Assembly (NCBI GenBank): GCA_900556675.1
Contig: USQE01000040.1
Coordinates: forward strand, 1 to 8,036
Origin: an uncultured Collinsella sp.
GTDB lineage: Bacteria > Actinomycetota > Coriobacteriia > Coriobacteriales > Coriobacteriaceae
Direction of reading: 5' to 3'
DNA: 8,036 nucleotides
Shown: positions 1 through 5,607 of the stretch, one piece after another
Numbering within the stretch: position 1 is the first letter of the stretch
Layout of the letters: every line of letters starts with the position of its first letter
The notes under the pieces: generated by a model
Seen by the model: the letters and a program-made list of their open reading frames with translations, nothing else
Told to the model about the DNA's origin: nothing
Databases searched by the model: none
Program-made: the position numbers and the translations under genes

Positions 1-84
1 ATTTAGACGTCGACGAATGAACATTTCAGGCAGGTTCCAAGCAAAATTCTGGGCTGATTCTCGATATTCGCCTTCAATCGTCCC

Positions 85-111
85 TTGCCGCGTGCCGCCC
101 TCGCGTACAAT
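85..111 (+). promoter_or_regulatory. Candidate prmC promoter
   Basis: A good -10 match, TACAAT (106-111), lies about 50 bases before the prmC start. The best -35 is weak: TTGCCG at 85-90 with a short 15-bp spacer. The same CGTACAAT string recurs at the candidate ATP synthase promoter. A short hairpin (GCGCC 128-132 with GGCGC 137-141) lies between this site and the ribosome binding site. Bases 1-84 hold nothing I can assign. prmC could instead be read through from an upstream gene outside the window, commonly prfA. Confidence 0.3.
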
Positions 112-159
112 CTGCTCCGACATTCGCGCGCCGTCCGGCGCTTAAGAGGGGAGGGCCCC

Positions 160-1410
160 ATGGCAAACGAGATCTGGACCATCAAGCGTTGTCTCGAGTG
201 GACCAAGGAGTACCTGGCCGAGCGCGGCGAGGAGCACCCCCGTCTTTCTGCCGAGTGGCTGCTGTGCGCCGCCACGGGCCTGGCGCGCATTGACCTATAT
301 ATACGTATGGACGAGACGCTTAACGCGGCCCAGCTCGAGACCATGCACGCGGCCGTTGTTCGTCGCGCTAAAGGTGAACCGCTGCAATACATCACGGGCA
401 GCACGCAGTTTCGCATGATCGACGTCGCGTGCGCCCCCGGTGTGCTCATTCCGCGCCCCGAAACCGAGATGCTCGTCGAGGAAGTCCTCAATTATCTGGA
501 TGCCGAGGTGCTGAGCCCCGAGGCTGCTGCCCGTCAGCGTGTTGAGCTGCCTTGGAACGATGAGGTCGAGCAGGCTCGCAAGGCCGAGGCCGCGCTGGCA
601 GACGAACGGGCGACCGCCGAGCGCCGTGCCGCTAACCTGACGGCTGCCGATGAGGCGGCGCTAGGCAGCGACGTACTGGGCAGCCGTGCCTATGCCGAGG
701 AACTGGCCGATCGCGAGGCCGAGGAAGCCGCCGCGCAGGCAGCAGAAGCCGAAGCCGCGGAAGCCGCCGAGTCCGAGCTCGACGAATACGGCATCGCCAT
801 CGAGGGTGCCGACCAGGAGACGGCTTTAGCTCAGGATGCCGCTGCGCCTGCCCCAACCGAGCCCTGCACTGCCCGCGTTCTCGAGGTCGGCTGCGGCACG
901 GGCTGCATTTCGCTCTCCCTTGCCTGGGAGCGCCGCGGCCACGTTACCTGCACTGCTACCGATATCGAGCCGCGCGCCATCGACCTTGCTACCAAAAACC
1001 GCGACGCCCTCGGCCTCACGGCAGATGAGGTTACCTTTAGCCTCACCAACCTGGTGAGTTCCATTCCCCGCGAAGAGTGGGGCACCTTTGACGTGCTCGT
1101 CTCCAACCCACCTTACATCCCGACCGGCGTCATGCGCTCGCTGCCGCACGAGGTCAAAGACTTTGAGCCCGATCTGGCGCTCGAGGGCGGTGCCGACGGC
1201 CTCGATATCTTCCGCCGCCTGCTCAACGCGGCGCCCTACATGTTGCGCGCCGGCGGCCTGTTTGCCTGCGAGCTCTACGAGGGCGCCCTCGATGCCGCGG
1301 CCGAGCTCTGTCGTCAAGCGGGTCTGTCGGACGTGCGCATCGTCCGCGACCTTACCGATCGCCCCCGCATCGTCCGAGCCATCGTCACTCAGCCCAAACA
1401 GCGCCAGTAA
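160..1410 (+). CDS. prmC: Peptide chain release factor N5-glutamine methyltransferase PrmC, with long insertion
   Basis: A cytoplasmic SAM-dependent enzyme that methylates the glutamine of the GGQ motif in release factors RF1 and RF2, aiding translation termination. The protein has 416 residues; the E. coli enzyme has about 277. Residues 1-112 form the helical substrate-binding domain, ending in the conserved PRPETE (99-104). The methyltransferase domain follows, with SAM motif I LEVGCGTG (241-248), the catalytic NPPY (316-319), GGADGL (343-348) and a C-terminal TDRPRIV. Residues about 114-236 are an insertion rich in Ala, Glu and Arg that I do not recognise. The ATG at 160 is chosen because GGAGG (150-154) lies five bases ahead. 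The frame is open upstream to a TTG at 85, but that extension has no matching ribosome binding site and no family similarity. Identification is firm; the role of the insertion is unknown. Confidence 0.95.
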   Translation: MANEIWTIKRCLEWTKEYLAERGEEHPRLSAEWLLCAATGLARIDLYIRMDETLNAAQLETMHAAVVRRAKGEPLQYITGSTQFRMIDVACAPGVLIPRPETEMLVEEVLNYLDAEVLSPEAAARQRVELPWNDEVEQARKAEAALADERATAERRAANLTAADEAALGSDVLGSRAYAEELADREAEEAAAQAAEAEAAEAAESELDEYGIAIEGADQETALAQDAAAPAPTEPCTARVLEVGCGTGCISLSLAWERRGHVTCTATDIEPRAIDLATKNRDALGLTADEVTFSLTNLVSSIPREEWGTFDVLVSNPPYIPTGVMRSLPHEVKDFEPDLALEGGADGLDIFRRLLNAAPYMLRAGGLFACELYEGALDAAAELCRQAGLSDVRIVRDLTDRPRIVRAIVTQPKQRQ

Positions 1411-1417
1411 TATTTAT

Positions 1418-1454
1418 TAACTGGTTAGCAAAAATTATAAACTAGTTTATAATT
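1418..1454 (+). promoter_or_regulatory. hicAB promoter and palindromic operator
   Basis: The -10 is a perfect TATAAT (1448-1453), with TTAGCA (1425-1430, four of six matches) as -35 and a 17-bp spacer. Overlapping the spacer and -10 is a perfect 22-bp palindrome (1433-1454; half sites AATTATAAACT and AGTTTATAATT). A second, imperfect palindrome, TAACTGGTTA (1418-1427), overlaps the -35. Its core AACTGGTT matches AACTAGTT at 1440-1447 in seven of eight bases, exactly 21 bp away. Toxin-antitoxin operons are usually autorepressed by the antitoxin, so HicB, alone or with HicA, is the expected ligand. The stretch is strikingly AT-rich for this window. Confidence 0.75.
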
Positions 1455-1478
1455 AGGACGGCTGAAAGAGGTCGGCCC

Positions 1479-1664
1479 ATGCAACCTCCTACCTTTCGGG
1501 AAATCATTGCCCTACTCAAGCACGATGGATTCGTGAAGGTCGCGCAAGTCGGTAGTCATGCTAAGTATGTTTCTGGCGACCGTGTTGTCACCGTGAACGG
1601 CTCTGGTGGTGATCGACCAAAGAAGGGCACGTGGGCAAGTATTCGTCGCCAAGCTGGATGGTAG
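1479..1664 (+). CDS. hicA: HicA-type mRNA interferase toxin
   Basis: A 61-residue HicA toxin. The family consists of small ribonucleases with a double-stranded-RNA-binding-like fold that cleave mRNA and arrest growth until neutralised by HicB. The whole protein fits the family: an N-terminal helix (FREIIALLKHDGF, 6-18), the GSH motif with the presumed catalytic His27, a strand VVTVNG (36-41), and the C-terminal KKGTWASIRRQAGW (48-61), matching the usual KGT..SI.KQAGL ending. The ATG at 1479 is preceded by AAAGAGG (1465-1471). It begins about 19 bases after the predicted transcription start and lies 11 bases ahead of hicB, in the usual toxin-first order. No frameshift or loss of the key histidine is seen, so the toxin is probably active. 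Confidence 0.92.
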   Translation: MQPPTFREIIALLKHDGFVKVAQVGSHAKYVSGDRVVTVNGSGGDRPKKGTWASIRRQAGW

Positions 1665-1675
1665 TTGGAGGCAAA

Positions 1676-2122
1676 ATGAGGCAGCGATTTACCTATGACT
1701 GCGTTCTCATAAAAGAAGACGACGGGTACTGCGCCAGCTTCCCGCAGATTCCCGGCGCTTTTGCCGATGGCGATACGCGCGAAGAAGCGATTGCCCATGC
1801 CACCGAGGCGCTGATGGCGTTTTTGGCCGACGACCTCAACAACGGTTTGACTCCGGCAGGGTACGAACGTTCGGCCGAGGTCGTGGCCCTTTCAGTCGAA
1901 ATCGACTACGAGGACGCTCGGGAAGCGGCGTGCCGAACATTTAAAGACGCGGCGCTGGACCTCAAAGTCTCCGCTCCGCGGATTACCGCGCTGGTCAAAG
2001 CCGGAAAGCTCGATGTTGAACTCGTCGATGGCCGTCGGATGATAACGATAGACAGCATCGAGCGCTACGCCGCCCAAGAACGTCACGCCGGAAGACCAAA
2101 GAAGTCTGTAGCCTTCCAATAA
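1676..2122 (+). CDS. hicB: HicB-family antitoxin with an excisionase-like C-terminal domain
   Basis: A 148-residue antitoxin partner of HicA. Residues 1-57 are the HicB degraded RNase-H-like domain that binds toxin: FTYDCVLIKEDDGYCASFP, then IPGAFADGDTREEAIAHATEAL. Residues about 58-85 are a linker. Residues 87-131 look like a winged helix of the excisionase/MerR sort: a helical part (FKDAALDLKVSAPRITALVKAG), a short wing (VELVDGRRMITI) and SIERYA, followed by a basic GRPKKS tail. Most described HicB proteins instead carry a ribbon-helix-helix or Cro/Xre-type DNA-binding domain. The ATG at 1676 is chosen for TGGAGG (1666-1671) four bases ahead. The frame is open upstream to a GTG at 1631, but that start would overlap hicA and lacks a site. 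The family call is firm; the C-terminal fold is inferred by eye. Confidence 0.9.
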   Translation: MRQRFTYDCVLIKEDDGYCASFPQIPGAFADGDTREEAIAHATEALMAFLADDLNNGLTPAGYERSAEVVALSVEIDYEDAREAACRTFKDAALDLKVSAPRITALVKAGKLDVELVDGRRMITIDSIERYAAQERHAGRPKKSVAFQ

Positions 2123-2167
2123 CCCCCTCACTTTCACCGACTACTAGAGCCGCTCACCAAACCAACA

Positions 2168-2246
2168 TGCGCTCTGGGCAAATAGGCTGAATGTTTCGTG
2201 CGAGAATGCCCCTCAGTAAACAAACTTTCACCAGAGCGCAAGGGGC
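2168..2246 (+). promoter_or_regulatory. Structured leader before tsaC
   Basis: TGCGCTCTGG (2168-2177) and CCAGAGCGCA (2231-2240) form a perfect 10-bp inverted repeat around 53 bases; its right arm ends where the tsaC ribosome binding site AAGGGG (2240-2245) begins. Inside it, GCCCCT (2208-2213) is complementary to AGGGGC (2241-2246), which contains that site. GGGCA (2176-2180) is complementary to TGCCC (2207-2211). The pairings compete, which is the layout of a translational switch. It matches no riboswitch class I can name. The rest of the hicB-tsaC gap (2123-2167) shows no clear promoter or terminator. Confidence 0.45.
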
Positions 2247-2256
2247 TGGCATACAC

Positions 2257-3000
2257 ATGCAGACGGTCTATCGGGTATACGAGGGAACGCGCGAGCCGCA
2301 TCGGCTCTCCGTCGAGCGCACGGCCGAGGTGCTCGGCCGCGGCGGCCTGGCCTTGATCCCGACCGAGACCGTCTACGGTGTCGCCGTGGCAGTCAACGCC
2401 TTCTCGGACGCCGTACCCCAAGATACAAGCGAATTCCCATCGTGGCCGCGCGATCCGCAGGCTGTCGTCAATGGCGCCGCGGTCCCTGCGCTCGGTACCG
2501 GCTACCGCCGCATCTTTACCCTCAAGCAGCGCAAGCTCACCCAAACGGTCGCCTGGCTGGTTGATAATGCCGAAGCACTCGACCGCTATGGCGTGGATAT
2601 CCCCGAAGAGGCTCGCGTACTCGCGCGACGATGCTGGCCGGGAGCCCTGACTATCGTGGTCAAGGCGGCCCCCTGCGTGCCGACCTTTATGCGCGCCGCC
2701 GACGACACGGTGGCACTTCGCGCTTCGGCCTCGCCCGTGGTGCAAGCGCTCATCCGCGCCTGCGGCAGCTCTCTTGCCTGCACCAGCGCCAACACGCATG
2801 GCGCGCCCGCGCCGGCAAGTTTTGTCACGGTGGAGGAGCGCATCCTGGAGGGGGTCGATGTTGCCGTCGACGCCGGCGAGACCCCGTGTTGCGACGCCTC
2901 GACCATCGTGTCGTTCCAGCACGGCGGGCTCCAGATCCTGCGCCAAGGCGCACTTCCCGCATCAGAGATCGAACGGGTCCTGTCCGACCCGATGCAATAG
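2257..3000 (+). CDS. tsaC: L-threonylcarbamoyladenylate synthase (Sua5/YrdC/YwlC family)
   Basis: A cytoplasmic enzyme that makes threonylcarbamoyl-AMP from threonine, bicarbonate and ATP, the first step of the universal t6A37 modification of ANN-decoding tRNAs. The 247-residue protein has the family signatures: PTETVYG (35-41), LKQR with Lys90 and Arg92, RRCWPGALTIV (124-134), CTSAN (175-179) followed by GAPAP, and DASTIV (213-218). It is a single-domain form without the C-terminal Sua5 domain. It exceeds a typical YrdC domain because about 30 extra residues (roughly 50-80) lie between PTETVYG and the Lys/Arg motif. The ATG at 2257 is preferred because AAGGGG lies 11 bases ahead and the family's similarity begins soon after it; the ATG at 2191 lies inside the leader inverted repeat. 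It sits 13 bases before glpK, so the two are probably cotranscribed. Confidence 0.9.
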   Translation: MQTVYRVYEGTREPHRLSVERTAEVLGRGGLALIPTETVYGVAVAVNAFSDAVPQDTSEFPSWPRDPQAVVNGAAVPALGTGYRRIFTLKQRKLTQTVAWLVDNAEALDRYGVDIPEEARVLARRCWPGALTIVVKAAPCVPTFMRAADDTVALRASASPVVQALIRACGSSLACTSANTHGAPAPASFVTVEERILEGVDVAVDAGETPCCDASTIVSFQHGGLQILRQGALPASEIERVLSDPMQ

Positions 3001-3013
3001 AAAGGTGTAAGCG

Positions 3014-4555
3014 ATGTCGTTGAATCTGGGCAGCCTGGGCATGGAAGATGCCTCGTTTAACTTTGGCGGTTCCTACATCATGGCGCTCGACTGCGGCACC
3101 ACCTCGGTACTTGCGACCATCGTCGACGAGTACGGCTGCATCGTCGCGCAGGCACGTCGTAGCGTCAAAACCAGCTTCCCGCGTCCCGGTTGGATAGAGC
3201 AAGACCCCATGGAGGTGCTTGCCAGCCAGATCGGCGTGATGATGGAGGTCCAGTTTAAGAGCGGCATCCATTCTGACCGCATCGCCGCCATCGGTATCTC
3301 CAACCAGCGCGAGACCACGGTGGTGTGGGACCGCATAAGCGGTCAACCCATCTATAACGCCATCGTGTGGCAATGCCGTCGCACCGCACCTCTGATCGAC
3401 GAGCTGGTCGAGCGGGGCGCAGAAGAGCTGGTGCGCTCCCGCACGGGACTCACGCTCGATCCGTATTTCTCGGCTTCCAAGGTGCAGTGGATCCTCGACA
3501 ACGTCGACGGTGCGCGTGAGAGCGCGGCGGCGGGCGACCTCATGTTCGGCACCATCGATACCTGGCTCATCTACAACCTCACCGGCAGTCAGGTCTTTGC
3601 CACCGACTACACCAATGCCAGCCGCACGGCGCTCTTTAATATCCATACGCTCGATTGGGACGACGACCTGCTGGCGCTCTTTGACGTTCCACGTTCCATG
3701 ATGCCCGAGGTTCGTTGGAGCTCGGGCGACTACGGCCGCGTCGCGAGCGACATCATGACCAACATGCCGCCCATCATGGGCGTGGCGGGCGATCAGCAGG
3801 CGTCGCTGTTCGGCCACTGCTGCTTCCATCCCGGCCAGACCAAAAACACCTATGGCACGGGTTGCTTTATGCTCATGAACACCGGCGACGAGGTCGTCGA
3901 ATCCAAGAACGGTCTGGTCTCCACGATCGGTATCGCCGCGGACGGCAAGATCAGCTATGCGCTCGAGGGTTCTATCTTTGCCGCCGGCTCAACCATGAAC
4001 TGGCTGCGCAACAACATGGGCATCATCTCGAGTGTGAGCGAGTCCGCGCAACTCGCCGCTTCGATCAACGACAACGAGGGCTGCTACTTCGTCCCCGCCT
4101 TCGCTGGCCTGGGCGCTCCCTGGTGGGACCCGCGTGCCCGCGGTATCGTGTGCGGCCTGACCGGTGCCTCGAGTCGCGCGACCATTGTGCGTGCGGCCTG
4201 CGAGTCCATGGCCTACCAGAGTTATGACGTGCTGCGCGCCATGGAGCAGGACGTGGGACTTTCGATTGAGCGCCTGTCCGTCGATGGCGGCGCCTCACGC
4301 AACGAGTTCATCATGCAATTCCAGGCCGACCTGCTGGATATCCCCGTGCTGCAATGCGAGACGGTGGAGACCACGGCAATCGGTGCCGCGTACTTGGCGG
4401 GTCTTGCCGTCGGCTATTGGGAAGACCTTGAAGAGCTGGAGCAAAATGCCCAGATCGTTAGGACCTTCCTTCCCCATATGTCCGCCGAGCGCCGCGAGCA
4501 AAACCTTGCGGGCTGGCGTGATGCAGTCAGGCGCTCGCTCAGCATCGCACAGTAG
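3014..4555 (+). CDS. glpK: Glycerol kinase
   Basis: Phosphorylates glycerol to sn-glycerol 3-phosphate with ATP, feeding glycolysis or phospholipid synthesis; cytoplasmic, FGGY family. The full length of 513 residues is seen. Glycerol-contacting residues can be placed by alignment to E. coli: Arg99-Glu100 in SNQRETTVVWD, Tyr151 in DPYFSASKVQW (also the FGGY signature) and the catalytic Asp260 in VAGDQQASLFG. Further landmarks are YNAIVWQCRRT (114-124), TYGTGCF (279-285), PAFAGLGAPWW (361-371) and SVDGGASRNEF (422-432). Two departures stand out. The N-terminal phosphate loop reads DCGTTSVL (26-33) where most GlpK have DQGTTSSR. The fructose-1,6-bisphosphate loop of E. coli (GGKGGTR) is not conserved; Met251 replaces the binding Arg236. 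No glpF or glpD is adjacent. The start is supported by AAAGGTG (3001-3007). Confidence 0.95.
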   Translation: MSLNLGSLGMEDASFNFGGSYIMALDCGTTSVLATIVDEYGCIVAQARRSVKTSFPRPGWIEQDPMEVLASQIGVMMEVQFKSGIHSDRIAAIGISNQRETTVVWDRISGQPIYNAIVWQCRRTAPLIDELVERGAEELVRSRTGLTLDPYFSASKVQWILDNVDGARESAAAGDLMFGTIDTWLIYNLTGSQVFATDYTNASRTALFNIHTLDWDDDLLALFDVPRSMMPEVRWSSGDYGRVASDIMTNMPPIMGVAGDQQASLFGHCCFHPGQTKNTYGTGCFMLMNTGDEVVESKNGLVSTIGIAADGKISYALEGSIFAAGSTMNWLRNNMGIISSVSESAQLAASINDNEGCYFVPAFAGLGAPWWDPRARGIVCGLTGASSRATIVRAACESMAYQSYDVLRAMEQDVGLSIERLSVDGGASRNEFIMQFQADLLDIPVLQCETVETTAIGAAYLAGLAVGYWEDLEELEQNAQIVRTFLPHMSAERREQNLAGWRDAVRRSLSIAQ

Positions 4556-4678
4556 GGCTGTGATGGGCTGCTCGATATAACAAACCGCTAAACTAATGCA
4601 TGGCGCGCGGCGGCAACATTGCTTCGCGCCTTGTCAGCAAGGTCGTTTTGCGGCCGCAACGAAAGGGGCAATCAACCC
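4556..4678 (+). promoter_or_regulatory. glpK-upp gap with leader hairpins
   Basis: A 123-base gap. A lone -10-like TATAAC (4576-4581) lacks a convincing -35. Three compact hairpin candidates follow: 4602-4611 with 4621-4630 (ten positions, one mismatch and one G-U, nine-base loop), CCTTG/CAAGG (4629-4633 with 4638-4642, tetraloop TCAG), and the 12-bp palindrome TTGCGGCCGCAA (4648-4659). The last ends one base before the upp ribosome binding site GAAAGGGG (4661-4668). There is no U-tract, so a terminator is unlikely. I cannot recognise a PyrR binding site. This may be an upp leader or simply GC-rich sequence. Confidence 0.3.
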
Positions 4679-5326
4679 ATGACCGTCACCTACGACGCGT
4701 CCCGTGTGACGCTTGTCGACCACCCGCTCGTCCAGCACAAGCTGTCGATCCTGCGCGACAAAAACACCGGCACCAACCAGTTCCGCCAGCTTGTGCGCGA
4801 GCTCGCACTTTTTGACGGCTACGAGGCCATGCGCGACCTGCCCATGGAAGACGTCGAGGTCGAGACCCCCATCACTACCGCCACGTTCAAACAGCTTGCC
4901 GGCAAGAAACTCGCCATCGTGCCCATCCTGCGTGCGGGCCTTGGCATGGTCGACGGCATCCTCGACCTGGTGCCCTCCGCTCGCGTGGGCCACATCGGTA
5001 TGGAACGCGACGAGGTCACCCACGAGCCGCATGAGTATTACTGCAAGATGCCTAAGGATATCGACCAGCGCATCTGCCTGGTTGTCGACCCCATGCTCGC
5101 CACGGGCGGTTCGGCTGAGATGGCCATCAGCTACCTGCGCGAGCGCGGTGTCAAGGATATCCGCATGCTGTGCATCGTCGCCGCGCCCGAGGGCCTCAAG
5201 TCACTGACCGAAAAGGACCCCGACGTACATATTTATACGTGCGCCATCGACGACCATCTCAACGAGGCCGCCTACATCGTTCCCGGCCTGGGCGACGCCG
5301 GCGACCGCATCTACGGCACGCTCTAG
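4679..5326 (+). CDS. upp: Uracil phosphoribosyltransferase
   Basis: A pyrimidine-salvage enzyme: uracil plus PRPP gives UMP and pyrophosphate; cytoplasmic. The length of 215 residues is normal for the family. Visible motifs are HPLVQHKL (15-22) near the N terminus, PILRAGLGM (82-90), the PRPP-binding loop [11 protein letters not shown] (135-145), and the uracil-binding [12 protein letters not shown] (199-210) followed by IYGT. The ATG at 4679 follows GAAAGGGG (4661-4668). The frame is open upstream through the leader but lacks family similarity there. Adjacency to the ATP synthase operon is a common Gram-positive arrangement. Nothing in the catalytic motifs is missing. Confidence 0.96.
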   Translation: MTVTYDASRVTLVDHPLVQHKLSILRDKNTGTNQFRQLVRELALFDGYEAMRDLPMEDVEVETPITTATFKQLAGKKLAIVPILRAGLGMVDGILDLVPSARVGHIGMERDEVTHEPHEYYCKMPKDIDQRICLVVDPMLATGGSAEMAISYLRERGVKDIRMLCIVAAPEGLKSLTEKDPDVHIYTCAIDDHLNEAAYIVPGLGDAGDRIYGTL

Positions 5327-5386
5327 TCGCTGGGCTAAGACGGCCGCGGCTGCAAATACGAAGAAACGGTGCGCGCGGGCGAGCAA

Positions 5387-5422
5387 AAGACGTCCACGCG
5401 CGCTCCTGTTAACGGACGTTTT
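5387..5422 (+). terminator. Candidate intrinsic terminator after upp
   Basis: A nine-pair stem (AAGACGTCC 5387-5395 with GGACGTTTT 5414-5422, one G-U pair) has an A-run on the left arm and a T-run on the right, 61 bases after the upp stop. The 18-base loop is long and only four T follow the stable part, so it may be weak. It reads symmetrically and could work on either strand. It overlaps, in pseudoknot geometry, a second inverted repeat: GGTGCGCGCG (5368-5377) with CGCGCGCTCC (5397-5406, one mismatch). Confidence 0.45.
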
Positions 5423-5518
5423 GCGCTGAGGGGTTCGAGAAAAACGTATTAGCGTACCTGCGGCATAAAGAAGGTCTTAAGAAAACGAACAGGTGCGTAT
5501 TAACCGATGCTTTTTCGG

Positions 5519-5546
5519 TTGTACTTTAGCGATTGGCTCGTACAAT
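5519..5546 (+). promoter_or_regulatory. Candidate ATP synthase operon promoter
   Basis: TACAAT (5541-5546) is a five-of-six -10. A weak -35, TTGTAC (5519-5524), stands 16 bp away. TTGTAC and GTACAA (5540-5545) are also exact inverted repeats. A small hairpin (AACCGA 5502-5507 with TCGGTT 5515-5520) overlaps the -35. The predicted transcript would start near 5553, giving about 55 bases of leader before the first gene. Apart from the terminator, I see nothing else in the 281-base upp-atp gap. Confidence 0.45.
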
Positions 5547-5607
5547 AGTCACCAATGTTTGGCGGGAACTGTCCTGTGAGGCGTTAAAAAGGAAAGTGAG
5601 GACGCCA

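Noticed and set aside
85..159. N-terminal extension of PrmC from a TTG
   Set aside because: Not similar to PrmC, overlaps the candidate -10, and a better ATG with GGAGG lies at 160.
826..1317. Minus-strand open frame opposite prmC
   Set aside because: Overlaps the conserved methyltransferase motifs on the other strand and shows no recognisable domain.
2168..2240. Miniature transposable element with terminal inverted repeats
   Set aside because: The repeat is perfect, but no target duplication flanks it and the right arm abuts the tsaC ribosome binding site; not excluded, only unsupported.
2168..2256. Threonine T-box or a known riboswitch in the tsaC leader
   Set aside because: No T-box core (GGGTGG..ACCGCG) is visible, and I could not match preQ1, fluoride, guanidine or glutamine motifs.
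2134..2946. Long minus-strand open frame opposite tsaC (270 codons)
   Set aside because: It mirrors the codon-biased tsaC frame, its protein has no family character, and the + strand protein has clear TsaC motifs.
2825..3829. Long minus-strand open frame opposite glpK (334 codons)
   Set aside because: A GC-rich shadow of glpK; low-complexity Arg/His-rich product and no ribosome binding site logic.
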